Notes under the pieces: model-generated | What the model saw: only the letters and a program-made list of their open reading frames with translations | Database searches by the model: none | What the model was told of the DNA's origin: nothing | Program-made: the position numbers and the translations under genes | Shown: in pieces, positions 1 to 9,300 of the stretch | Numbering within the stretch: the stretch's first letter is position 1 | Layout: each line of letters opens with the position of its first letter | NCBI RefSeq assembly: GCF_001673535.1 | Contig: NZ_LZLY01000158.1 | Span: 19,232-83,231, forward strand | Source: Mycobacterium sp. 1081908.1 | Lineage (GTDB): Bacteria > Actinomycetota > Actinomycetes > Mycobacteriales > Mycobacteriaceae | Length of the DNA: 64,000 nucleotides | Reading direction: 5' to 3'

Positions 1-942
1 CCGGCGCGTGCGACCGTTCGGGGCAGATATGTGCCTTACACGTCCAAAAGCATCGCGCGCGTCGTCGACGTGGTGAACCGTTTCGCCGTGCCAGTGGCGT
101 GGCGAGGAATCGACCCGGACATCGTGCACGAGACCTATTTCGCCACGAAGCCGGTCGGTAAGGGCCGGCGCCGGGTGGTGACGGTCTACGACATGATCTA
201 CGAGCTTTTCGCCGACGAGTTTCCCGACGCCGAACAGGTCACCGCCGCCAAGCGCGCCGCGGTCGATCGGGCCGATCACGTGATCTGCATTTCGGAGACG
301 ACGCGGCGCGACCTCGTGCGCCTTCTCGGTGTCGATCCTGCACGGACAAGTGTTGTGCACCTTGGCTACTCGATGACGACTGAGACGGGCATGACGGAGG
401 CGGACGGCGGTAAACCCCGGTCCACGCTCCTCTACGTGGGACATCGCAGGGGATACAAGAACTTCACGACTGTCTTGCGGGCGTACGCGAGCTCTGCGGT
501 GCTGCGGGACTTCGAGCTCATCGCCTTCGGTGGAAATCCGCCACTGCCCGAGGAGGAAGAGGAACTCGCCCGGCTCGGCATCGCCGGTAGGGTGCGCTTC
601 GAATCCGGGTCCGACGGGGAGCTGGCAGCACGCTATCGGGAAGCAGCGGCATTCGTATATCCGTCGAGGTATGAGGGCTTCGGCATTCCTCCGCTCGAAG
701 CGATGAGCCACGGCTGCCCGGTCGTGTGTAGTAATGCGGGCTCGATCCCCGAGGTGGTCGGGGACGCCGGCTTATATTTCGAGCCGGACGACGTCGAGCA
801 GTTGCGGGCGACACTGGAGCGCGTTGCGACGACCGAAGGATTGCAGACGGAACTGCGGACGCGGGGTTACGCGCGGCTCACCGCGTTCTCCTGGGAAAAG
901 TGCGCGACCGAGACGGCCCGGATCTATCGCAGTCTCAGCTGA
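1..942 (+). CDS. Glycosyltransferase family 4 (5'-truncated by window edge)
   Basis: This is a retaining GT-B sugar transferase that would add a sugar from an NDP-sugar donor during glycolipid assembly on the cytoplasmic side of the membrane. The reading frame is open to base 1, so the true start is probably upstream; a GTG at 31 is a possible internal start. The C-terminal half has the GT4 signature: YVGHRRGYKN, then YPSRYEGFGIPPLEAMSHG (E-x7-E donor-binding motif, about codon 225) and NAGSIPEVVGDAG. The visible 313 residues are shorter than the usual 360-400, which fits truncation. It lies at the edge of the lipooligosaccharide-type locus, near where H37Rv has sugar transferase genes (Rv1514c-Rv1516c), though here on the plus strand. 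Confidence 0.9.
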   Translation, partial: PARATVRGRYVPYTSKSIARVVDVVNRFAVPVAWRGIDPDIVHETYFATKPVGKGRRRVVTVYDMIYELFADEFPDAEQVTAAKRAAVDRADHVICISETTRRDLVRLLGVDPARTSVVHLGYSMTTETGMTEADGGKPRSTLLYVGHRRGYKNFTTVLRAYASSAVLRDFELIAFGGNPPLPEEEEELARLGIAGRVRFESGSDGELAARYREAAAFVYPSRYEGFGIPPLEAMSHGCPVVCSNAGSIPEVVGDAGLYFEPDDVEQLRATLERVATTEGLQTELRTRGYARLTAFSWEKCATETARIYRSLS

Positions 943-1397
943 GGGCAGCCACAACCTCGAGCGGGCGGGCCGCTCGTCCGTGATTTTCGCGCCGGCTTAC
1001 CGGCGCTGCGTGCTACGGTTCAGCCCTCATCCTGATTGGCAACGCGCAGGGGGGATCTTGAGGACCGGCAGGCTCGGAAACTCCTATTTCACCTTCATTG
1101 ACCTGCAATCTTGGCGGCGGCGAAAGGGGCGGGCACTCCCCGGCCGCAGATGGCAGCTCGGAATCGAACGGCCATCCATCCGCATCAAGTTCTACGCATA
1201 TTTCCGTATCGCATATCCCCGAATCTGGCGCGACCCGATCGGCCAAGAGCGATACCCAGAGGCGACGTCGACCGAGTCGTAGATCACATCGCCTGCGCCC
1301 GGTCGTCGCGGCCCAACCGCGCAGAACCCGTCAGGAGCGGAACGAACGAATTCGCCGGTAACGCCACGGGATACGCGACTGCAAGGTAGCGTCCTCA
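943..1397. other. Intergenic, 455 bp
   Basis: The stretch between the GT4 gene and the GAP-like gene has no recognisable domain. It holds one weak small ORF (listed separately at 1058) and probably the promoter of the GAP-like gene. No clear terminator with a T-run is visible after the GT4 stop. Confidence 0.5.
1058..1282 (+). CDS. Possible small basic protein or gene remnant (74 aa)
   Basis: A TTG codon preceded by a run of six G (AGGGGGG, only three bases away, so poorly spaced) opens a 75-codon frame. The product is rich in Arg, Tyr and Ile (for example SIRIKFYAYFRIAYPRIWR), unlike the Ala/Arg/Pro composition of most shadow frames in this genome. I recognise no family. It could equally be the tail of a degraded gene, since the frame stays open upstream to 734 over the end of the glycosyltransferase. 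No neighbour suggests a role. Confidence 0.2.
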   Translation: MRTGRLGNSYFTFIDLQSWRRRKGRALPGRRWQLGIERPSIRIKFYAYFRIAYPRIWRDPIGQERYPEATSTES

Positions 1398-2165
1398 ATG
1401 ATGTGGGCCTTACTGGTGGTAGCCGGCTTGGGGATGGCGATCGATCCCGTGCGGCTGGGGCTTGCCGTCGTGATGGTGTCCCGACGGCGCCCCATGCTGA
1501 ACCTGTTCGCTTTCTGGCTGGGCGGCATCGCATCGGGTGTCGCCATCGCGACAATTGTGTTGCTAGGCCTGCGCGACGTCGCGTTGGCGGCCATTCGAGC
1601 CGCCTCTTCCGCTATTGCGGAGGTCAGGTCAGCGGTCGTCATCTTCTCCGGCGCACGCCTCATGATCACCGTCGGCGTGCTCTCGCTGGTGATTCTGGCG
1701 GTCATGTTGGCCCGCGAACGGGCGGCGGCTCGGGTCGCTGTGGGGCCGCCGACTATTGGCGGCGGCAACACTGCAGTCCTGGTGGAGGACGAGCGCCCGA
1801 AGAGCAGATTCGCGCGCCTCGGCGCGCGCACCCACGAGATGCTGAGCGGCGATGCGCTCTGGCCGGCGTTTGTGGTCGGCGCGGCATCGACTTTCCCCCC
1901 CTACGAGGGTGTGATTTTGCTTACCTTCATCATGGCCTCGGGCACGGGCATCTTCACCCAGTTCTCCGTCTTCATCGTGTTCACGTTTATGGTGCTTGCG
2001 GTCGTCGAGATTCCCCTGGTCAGCTACTTGGTAATGCCTGAGAAGACTTTGGCGCTGATGCTGAAGATCCAGACCTGGCTGCTGACTTACCGTATGAAGA
2101 TCACCCAAGCCATACTCGGCATTGGGGGGGTCGCATGGGTGACGCAGGGTATCGCCGCTCTCTGA
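1398..2165 (+). CDS. GAP/Sap-like integral membrane protein (Rv1517-like)
   Basis: A 255-residue polytopic membrane protein of the Sap/GAP family (SfLAP; sulfolipid- or glycopeptidolipid-addressing protein). Relatives are small mycobacterial membrane proteins needed for moving large glycolipids to the cell surface alongside MmpL transporters. Hydrophobic segments lie near residues 3-23, 35-57, 88-106, 153-175, 185-208 and 230-250, so about six helices, with a hydrophilic loop near 107-150. The N-terminus (ALLVVAGLGMAIDPVRLGLA) has the Asp-Pro-x-Arg pattern I associate with this family. Size and position match H37Rv Rv1517. Its place beside glycosyltransferases, FadD25 and MmpL12 supports a role in exporting the lipid made by this locus; the exact substrate is inferred. 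Confidence 0.8.
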   Translation: MMWALLVVAGLGMAIDPVRLGLAVVMVSRRRPMLNLFAFWLGGIASGVAIATIVLLGLRDVALAAIRAASSAIAEVRSAVVIFSGARLMITVGVLSLVILAVMLARERAAARVAVGPPTIGGGNTAVLVEDERPKSRFARLGARTHEMLSGDALWPAFVVGAASTFPPYEGVILLTFIMASGTGIFTQFSVFIVFTFMVLAVVEIPLVSYLVMPEKTLALMLKIQTWLLTYRMKITQAILGIGGVAWVTQGIAAL

Positions 2166-2189
2166 TAGCGGACTAAGGGCATCGCATCG

Positions 2190-3164
2190 GTGAATCCCGG
2201 CCAGGCTGACGATCCGCCGGTGAACCCGCAGGTCTCGGTGTGTGTGCCGATGTACAACAACGCCGCCACCATCGAACGTTGCCTGCGCAGCATCCTGGAC
2301 CAGGACGGTGTCGAGTTCGAGATCATCGTCGCCGACGACGATTCCTCGGACGACGGCGCCGCCGTCGCCGCCGCGCTGCTGCGGCCCGGGGACCGGCTGG
2401 TCAAGAACCGGCCCCGCCTCGGCCTCAACGGGAACCACAACAAATGCCTGGAGCTGGCGCGCGGCACCTGCGTCCAGTTCGTGCACGGCGACGACTGGCT
2501 GCTTCCCGGCGCCCTGGCGACGCTCGCGCGCTGCTTCGAGGACCCGGCGGTCGGGCTCGCGTTCGCGCCCCGGCAGGTGGTGGGCGACGACGAGCGGTGG
2601 CAGCGCCGATACGGCAAGATGCACTCGCACTTCCGTAACCTGCGCGAACGCAACGACGGCCCCTCGCTGGTGCGCCAGGTCGCGCTGCGCGGCGCGAAGG
2701 AAAACTGGGTGGGCGAACCGACCTGCGTGATGTTTCGGCGCCAGCTGGCACTCGACGCGGGCGGCCTGCGCACCGACATCTACCAGCTCGTCGACGTGGA
2801 GTTCTGGTTGCGCCTGATGCTGCGATCGACCGTTTGCTTTGTGCCACGGGAACTGTCGGTGCGCAGCCACATGAAGGGGACCGAAACCACGCACCTGATG
2901 AAGTCCCGCGGCTACCTGCTCGATCAGCTGCGCATTCTCAGTTGGCTGGCCGTCGATCCGGCGTCGCCTCGCTCGATCCGAATCCTCGCACGACTCTGGT
3001 GGTTTCCCGCGTGGCTGGCGCTGGTCGTGGAGATCGCGGCCTTCGGGCCGCAGCGCGCGTCGCATCTGAAGACCTTGGCGGGGGCGCCTTTTCGCGAGTT
3101 TTCCCGCGCTCGCGCGCTAGCCGTGGATCTCCGCGGCCAGGCCGAATTCGTCCAACGTGCGTGA
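2190..3164 (+). CDS. Glycosyltransferase family 2
   Basis: An inverting GT-A sugar transferase of 324 residues starting at a GTG. The N-terminal Rossmann-like domain reads VSVCVPMYNNAATIERCLRS, followed by the nucleotide-binding IIVADDDSSDDG near residue 46 and the metal-binding QFVHGDDW near residue 98. Relatives add one sugar to a glycolipid or polysaccharide intermediate in the cytoplasm. It follows the GAP-like gene by 24 bp, so the two probably share a transcript. Its last 48 bp overlap the convergent acyltransferase gene on the other strand. It corresponds to one of the H37Rv pair Rv1518/Rv1520; I cannot say which. Confidence 0.88.
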   Translation: MNPGQADDPPVNPQVSVCVPMYNNAATIERCLRSILDQDGVEFEIIVADDDSSDDGAAVAAALLRPGDRLVKNRPRLGLNGNHNKCLELARGTCVQFVHGDDWLLPGALATLARCFEDPAVGLAFAPRQVVGDDERWQRRYGKMHSHFRNLRERNDGPSLVRQVALRGAKENWVGEPTCVMFRRQLALDAGGLRTDIYQLVDVEFWLRLMLRSTVCFVPRELSVRSHMKGTETTHLMKSRGYLLDQLRILSWLAVDPASPRSIRILARLWWFPAWLALVVEIAAFGPQRASHLKTLAGAPFREFSRARALAVDLRGQAEFVQRA

Positions 3165-4463
3165 GACGTCCTCGCGCAGCGCGGTTTGGGAGTTCGTCCG
3201 GCCGCCCAGGTAGGCGTTGACCGCCAGGAAGATCTTTCCGTGCACCCGCCCCGAAGCGACGAACAGCTGGCCACCCATGCGTTCGAGGGCGCGCCGGTTG
3301 ATGCCCGGTTCGATCAGCCGCCCGGAGGTGTAGTCGGCCTCGGTTCCGTCCGGGCGGTTCGTCGCGGGGGGCATGTCCCCGACGTTGGAGCACCCGATCG
3401 GAAGGCTGGCGGCGCCCAATCCCATCCCCGCCGCGCGCCGCGCGGCCCATTTCGGCGCCAGCGATGCCAGCGGAAGCGGCCCCAGCAGCTCCGCGGTGAT
3501 CTCCGTCAGGTCGGCGAACGCCTGCTTGAACTTGAGCCGGACCTCGCCGAGGTCGGAGGACAGGTGCGCCGGGTCGACGGAAATGGTGGGGAACACCACC
3601 GCATTGCCACGGGTGTCGTCCTCGGTGCGGTCGCTGACCGGGAACGCCAGCGTGACCGTCCCGTCGTCGCAGACGCGCCCCATTCGCGCGCCGAGCCTGC
3701 CCGCGAATCCAGCCAGTAGCGTGAAGCTGTTTCCGCCAATGCCTTTCGCGCACGCGTCCCAGGAAGCCACGTCGACGTAGGCCGTCAGATAGGGCACCGC
3801 GACGGGCGGGTCGTGGGCAGCCCTGCGCGGCGAAGGCGGTGACGACGTCATCGAGGCGACGACGTCCTTGCGCCGGTGCCGGGCGATGCGCACCGTGGCC
3901 GCCACCGCCCGTGCCAGCTCGGGAGCCGACGCGATCGTTTGCCGGGCGTCCCGCAGCGCGGCCCGCCCGCGGCGGCGCGAACCGCGGTGCGGGTAGCCCA
4001 GGTGGCGCGTCCGTCCCGTCGCCGCGTCCGAGATCGCCTGCAGGATGCCGAGCCCGTCGACGAGGGTGTGCGACGTCGTCAGGCAAACCGCGGTCCCCCC
4101 GTCATCGAGGGGGAGGACGCCGATGTGCCAGCCGGGTCCGTATTCGGGATCCAGGGGCAGGCACGCCCGCTCGTGGAGCCACGCGTTCAGATCCGCGCGG
4201 GGGCGCGGTGTTTCGGCGATATCGATGTCTTCGGGCCCCCGGGAGACGACCCACCGGTCACGCGCGAAGGGCAGCGGGGAGGGCTCGACCAGCCGCCCCA
4301 GCAACCCGTATCCGAGATTTCGGTGAAACCGGCGCAAACCGTCGATGTTTGCGGGGCGGTTGTAAACCCAGTTGAACTGCACGTGCGCCCCGTAGCCAAG
4401 CGCCCGCAGACCAAGGAACGACGCCTGGTCCATGTGTGCGAGTCGATTGTCCACCGCGTACAC
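3117..4463 (-). CDS. WS/DGAT-like (condensation-superfamily) acyltransferase
   Basis: A 448-residue protein that looks like the wax ester synthase/diacylglycerol acyltransferase branch of the HxxxDG acyltransferases. The N-terminus (LAHMDQASF) resembles the family's LSxxDxxF opening, which supports the GTG start at 4463 or 4454 over the later ATG at 4433. The motif is SHTLVDG, residues 131-137: the catalytic second His (H132) and Asp136-Gly137 are present while the first His is Ser. A second family-like block, LPIGCSNVGDMP, lies near residue 358. It would transfer an acyl chain from acyl-CoA or carrier to a hydroxyl. It sits divergently from fadD25 within the glycolipid locus, so acylation of the glycolipid is a reasonable inference, but storage-lipid synthesis cannot be excluded. 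Confidence 0.7.
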   Translation of the reverse strand: MYAVDNRLAHMDQASFLGLRALGYGAHVQFNWVYNRPANIDGLRRFHRNLGYGLLGRLVEPSPLPFARDRWVVSRGPEDIDIAETPRPRADLNAWLHERACLPLDPEYGPGWHIGVLPLDDGGTAVCLTTSHTLVDGLGILQAISDAATGRTRHLGYPHRGSRRRGRAALRDARQTIASAPELARAVAATVRIARHRRKDVVASMTSSPPSPRRAAHDPPVAVPYLTAYVDVASWDACAKGIGGNSFTLLAGFAGRLGARMGRVCDDGTVTLAFPVSDRTEDDTRGNAVVFPTISVDPAHLSSDLGEVRLKFKQAFADLTEITAELLGPLPLASLAPKWAARRAAGMGLGAASLPIGCSNVGDMPPATNRPDGTEADYTSGRLIEPGINRRALERMGGQLFVASGRVHGKIFLAVNAYLGGRTNSQTALREDVSRTLDEFGLAAEIHG

Positions 4464-4574
4464 GGTAGTTTATTCGCCACCAGGGGCGGAGCGCTTTGCG
4501 CGCGGGGGAGACCGGGGGTCGTGCCGGTTGTAACCTGCCCGTTCCGGGCCGGAAATCCTTTCGACGAAGGTAGT

Positions 4575-6338
4575 GTGTTGTCCGTGGTTCAGTCATCCAT
4601 ACCCGCTGTGCTGCGCGAACGCGCGAGCCTGCAGCCCAACGACGCAGCGTTCACATTCCTTGATTACGACCAGGATTGGGACGGCGTCGCACACACCCTG
4701 ACGTGGTCGCAGCTATACAAGCGCGTTGTCAACCTCGGCGAACAGCTGAGGGCCGGCGCGTCGACCGGCGATCGGGCGCTCATCCTCGCCCCCAATGGAC
4801 TCGATTACATCCTGGGCTTTCTCGGCGCCCTGCAGGCCGGGCTTGTCGCCGTACCGCTTTCGGTTCCCTACGGCGGTGCGCACGACGAACGGACCATCTC
4901 GGTGCTGGCCGACACCTCGCCCGCCGTCGTCCTGACGACGTCCGCGGTCATCGACAACGTCGCCGCGTCCGTGCAGTCGCAGCAGGGGCAATCCGCGCCC
5001 ACGATCGTCGAACTCGATTTGCTGGACCTGGAGACTCGGCAGCGGCCCACCGGCCCGCGGCCCCGGCCCGGCGCCATCGACGGGTCGGACTTCATCTACC
5101 TGCAGTACACGTCCGGCTCCACCCGTACGCCCGCGGGTGTCATGGTCTCGAGCAAGAACGTCTTCGCCAACTTCGAGCAGATCATGGGCGACTTCTTCGC
5201 GCCCGAGGGCGGGGTGGCGCCTCCCGGCATGACGGTGGTGACCTGGCTGCCGCTCTACCACGACATGGGCCTGCTGTTGGGGATCATCATGCCGATCCTG
5301 GCCGGCGTACCGACGGTGCTGTCCAGCCCGGTGGGCTTTTTGCAGCGACCGGCCCGCTGGATGCACATGATGGCCCAGCACGACTGCACGATCTCGGCCG
5401 GGCCGAACTTCGCCTACGAGCTCGCGGTGCGCAAGACCTCCGACGACGACATGGTCGGGCACGACCTCGGCGTCGTTCACACGATCCTCAACGGCAGCGA
5501 GCGCGTGCAGCCGGCGACGCTCAAGCGATTCACGGACCGGTTCGCCCCCTTCAACTTCGACCCCCGGGCGCTGCGGCCCTGCTACGGCATGGCGGAGGCC
5601 ACGGTGTACATGTCGACCCGCCAGGTGGGCGACCCGCCCGAGATCGGCTATTTCGATTCCGAGAAACTGCCCGGTGGCGAGGCGGTGCGGTGTGAAAGCG
5701 GAAGCGGCACACCGCTCGTCAGTTACGGTGACCCCAAATCGATGCTGCACCGCATCGTCGACCCCGACACCGGTCGCGAGTGCCCGGAGGGGACGGTCGG
5801 CGAGATCTGGGTGCACGGCGAGAACGTCGCCGCCGGCTATTGGCAGAAGCCGGAGGAGACCGCCCGCACCTTCGGCGCGAAGATCGTCGAGCCGTCGCAG
5901 GGCACACCCGAGGGGCCGTGGCTGAGAACGGGCGACTCGGGCTTCTTCTCAACGGGCGAGATGTTCATCATCGGCCGGATCAAGGACCTGTTGATCGTGT
6001 ACGGGCGCAACCATTCTCCCGACGACATCGAGGCGACCATCCAGGAGATCACCGCGGGCCGTTGCGCGGCGATCGCCGTCCCCGACAAGGGCGTCGAGAA
6101 GCTGGTGGCGATCATCGAGATGAAGAAGCGCGGCGGCTCCGAGGAGGAGGCCGCGGACAAGCTGCGCGGCGTCAAACGTGAAGTGACGTCGGCGATTTCG
6201 AAGTCTCACGGCCTGAAGGTGGCGGACCTCGTTCTGGTATCGCCGGGTTCGATTCCCATCACCACCAGCGGCAAGATCCGCCGGTCGCAGTGCGTCGAGC
6301 TCTACCGGCAGGACGAGTTCGTCCGGTTGGACGGCTAG
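4575..6338 (+). CDS. fadD25: Fatty acyl-AMP ligase FadD25
   Basis: An adenylate-forming enzyme of 587 residues that activates a fatty acid as acyl-AMP and hands it to a polyketide synthase. The ATP-binding loop YTSGSTRTPAGVMV is near residue 178, YGMAEATVY near 340 and the C-terminal hinge/latch GRIKDLLIVYGRNHSPDDIE near 475. The STRTPAGV form and strong resemblance to H37Rv FadD25 as I remember it (including IPITTSGKIRR near the end) point to the FAAL group, not acyl-CoA ligases. The start is GTG 4575, with TTG 4578 and GTG 4584 as near equivalents; GAAGG lies just upstream. The substrate is presumably the starter for the Pks5 encoded at 15923-22201. MmpL12 follows convergently after 16 bp. 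Confidence 0.93.
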   Translation: MLSVVQSSIPAVLRERASLQPNDAAFTFLDYDQDWDGVAHTLTWSQLYKRVVNLGEQLRAGASTGDRALILAPNGLDYILGFLGALQAGLVAVPLSVPYGGAHDERTISVLADTSPAVVLTTSAVIDNVAASVQSQQGQSAPTIVELDLLDLETRQRPTGPRPRPGAIDGSDFIYLQYTSGSTRTPAGVMVSSKNVFANFEQIMGDFFAPEGGVAPPGMTVVTWLPLYHDMGLLLGIIMPILAGVPTVLSSPVGFLQRPARWMHMMAQHDCTISAGPNFAYELAVRKTSDDDMVGHDLGVVHTILNGSERVQPATLKRFTDRFAPFNFDPRALRPCYGMAEATVYMSTRQVGDPPEIGYFDSEKLPGGEAVRCESGSGTPLVSYGDPKSMLHRIVDPDTGRECPEGTVGEIWVHGENVAAGYWQKPEETARTFGAKIVEPSQGTPEGPWLRTGDSGFFSTGEMFIIGRIKDLLIVYGRNHSPDDIEATIQEITAGRCAAIAVPDKGVEKLVAIIEMKKRGGSEEEAADKLRGVKREVTSAISKSHGLKVADLVLVSPGSIPITTSGKIRRSQCVELYRQDEFVRLDG

Positions 6339-6354
6339 TCAAAGATTCCCGAGG

Positions 6355-9300
6355 CTAGAGCAGCGGGCGCTTGCCGTGCCCGTTGCCGTTGGCGCCCCGC
6401 TGCGACGGGGCGCTCGTCCCGAACAGCGGCAGCGGGTTGCCGAGGTCGTCGTCGGCCGATTGGTCGCCGTGCCCGTTGCCGTTCGAGTGCCCATTCCCGT
6501 TGGCGCCGACGGTGATCGGCCGGGGCGACAGGAAGTCCTGGCCGAACAGCGGCAGTGAGTGGCCGAGGTAGCGATCGCTCTTGTGCTTGCCGTTGCCGTT
6601 GGTGGGCGTGGTGTAATCCGGCGCCGAATCGCGCAGATCGTCGGTCACCTGGCCCGGCACGCGGCTGAGGTCGAACAGCGGGAGCGCGTGGTTGGAAAGG
6701 CGTTGGCGCTTCGGCCGTTTCCCGGTCTTGGCGGGGGCGGCGCCGGCGGGCCGTGTCCCGCGCGACTTGGTCCGCGGCTTGTGCCCCGGCGGGACGAGTT
6801 TCAGGCGAACGAGCAGGTCGTCGGGGATCAACGGTTGAGGGGCACCGTTCGCCGCCGGGGAAGCGGCCGCCGGGGCCAGGGCGGCCGGGCTGGGGATCAC
6901 CTTCATCTTGACCAGCTGGTCCGCCAGCTGATTCAGCTGGTGCTGCTTCTTCTGGTGGGCCGCGTAAACCTGGGCGGGGGTCTTGCCGAGATGCGAAGGC
7001 CACCAGTTCTTTTGGCCGATCAGCGCGGCCATGGCCGGCACCGTGATCGAGCGCACCAGGAACGTGTCGATCAGGATGCCCATCCCGAGGATGAAGCCGG
7101 CCTCGGCCATGGTGTAGATGCTGGCGCTCATCAACCCGAACATCGAGGCGGCGAAGATCAGGCCGGCCGACGTGATGACGCCCCCGGTCGAACCGACGGT
7201 GCGAATGACGCCGACCCGCACGCCGTGCGGGGATTCGTCGCGGATGCGCGAGATGAGCAGCATGTTGTAGTCCGCGCCGACCGCGACGAGCAGGATGAAG
7301 GACAGCCCGGGCAGGCTCCAGTGCAGGTTCTGCCCGAGCAGCAGCTGGAACACCAGGACGCCCAAGCCCATTGCCGACAGGTACGACAGCAGCACCGACC
7401 CGATCAGGTACAGCGGCGCGACGACCGCCCGCAGCAGGCCGACCAGGATCAGGAACACGATCATGATCGTGGCGAAGACGATGTAGCCGATGTCGTTGTT
7501 GTAATAGTCACGCGTGTCGGCGAGACCGCTCGGCACACCCGCCACCTGCACCGTGGCGTCCGACAGTTCGGTGTTGGGCTGCGCCGACTGCGCGGCCTTG
7601 ATGATCTTCGGGATCTGATCCATGGCATCGGTGGAGAACGGGTTGAGCCCGCTCTGGATCAGGTACCGCGCCGCGTGCCCGTCGGGGGACAGGAAGATCG
7701 CCGCGCCCTGCTTGAACTCGTCCCTCGTCAGGATCTGCGGGGGGATATTGAAACCGGACATCGACGGCTTGTTGTCGGTGTCGTGCTTCATGCTCAGCAG
7801 GAATTGCGACGCCTCGTTGAGGCCGCTGCCGATCTGCCTGGTCGAATCGACGAGTTGTTTCACCCCACCCGCGATCGCGCGGCTGCCGTCGGCGAGCGCG
7901 TTGGCGCCCTGTTGCGCCTGGCTCATGGTGGTCTGCAGGTCCCTGATCGTCTTCATGGCGGCGGAGGCCTGGGACAGGCCTTGCTGGGCGGTGTTCAACG
8001 TCTGCCCGACCGTCTGCGTTTTGCCGGCCGCTTGCAGGTTGTGGGCCATGATCTTGATCGAGTTGAGGGTGCCGTCGTTGTTTGCCTGCACCATCGCGGC
8101 CAAACCGGACCGTGAGCTCACGCACCCCGGGTCGGTGTTGCATTCCGGGCTGTTGTTGAGGGCGTTCAGCATCGGGCTGGCCCACGCGGCGATGTTCTCG
8201 GTGTTCACGGTGGACATGTTGAGGTTGTCGCCGAGGGTCTTCATCTGCCCGGTGAGGGCGGCGCCCTGGTCGAGCGCGGCGATGGTGCGGTCGCCACCGG
8301 CCATTTGCTCCATCGCCGTCAGCGCCGAGACCGCCGGGCCGAGGCTGGTCAGGGCGCCGCTGACCTGATCGCGCAGCATCGCCAGGGCGTCGGCCAACTG
8401 ATTGGAGCCGTTGACCAGCCGGTCCAGGTCGTTCCCGTGCTCGTTGATCTGGCGGGATCCGTCATCGAGCTTGCTGCCGACCTCACCGGCCTGGAACGAG
8501 ATCTTGGTCTGCTCCAGCGGTTCGCCGTTGGGCCGGGTCAGGCCGCGCACCATCGTGATGTCGGGCAGTTGGCTCACCCGGGCGGCCATCTGCTCCAGGT
8601 CGGCGAGGGCGGCCGGCGTCCTCAAGTCGTGCGATGGCGATTTGATGAACAGCACCATCGGTGTCAGCGCGTTCGCCGGGAAATGGCGATTCATCACGTC
8701 ATAGCCCTTGGAGCTGTCCACGGACGCGGGCATCGTCTTGAGGTCGTCGTAGTTGAACCGCATCACGGCCGTGCAACTGGCCAAACCGATGAGCACGATC
8801 AGGCTGCCGACCAGGTGGATGCGGGGCCGGCGCACGACGCGGGTGCCCATGATGCGCCACATCCGGGTGGTCAGCTCGCGTCGGGGCTTGATCCAGCCGC
8901 GACGCCCGGCCAGCACCAACAGCGCCGGCAACAGCGTGACGGCACACAGGAACGCCACGATGACCGAAATCGAAATCGCCGGGCCGACAGTCGAAAACAC
9001 TTCCAGCTTGGTGAAGACCATCGCGAGGAACGCGACCGCGACGGTGGCCGCCGACGCGGCGATCACCTTGCCGATCGACATCAACGCCATCTTCACGGCT
9101 TCGTCGGACGGGTGGCCCTTTCGCACGTAGTCGTGATAGCGGCTGATCAGGAAGACGGCATAGTCCGTTCCCGCCCCGACCATGACGGCGGTCATCAGGA
9201 CCAGGGTCTGCAGGGCGAACGGCAGGCCGATCTCGCTCAGCCCGGACAGGACGCCCTGCGACGTCCCGATGGACGCACCGATGTTGATCAGCGGCACCAA

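Noticed and set aside
734..1282. A 182-codon frame starting within the GT4 gene.
   Set aside because: The first part is an Arg-rich shadow of the glycosyltransferase. Only the distal 75 codons were kept, at low confidence.
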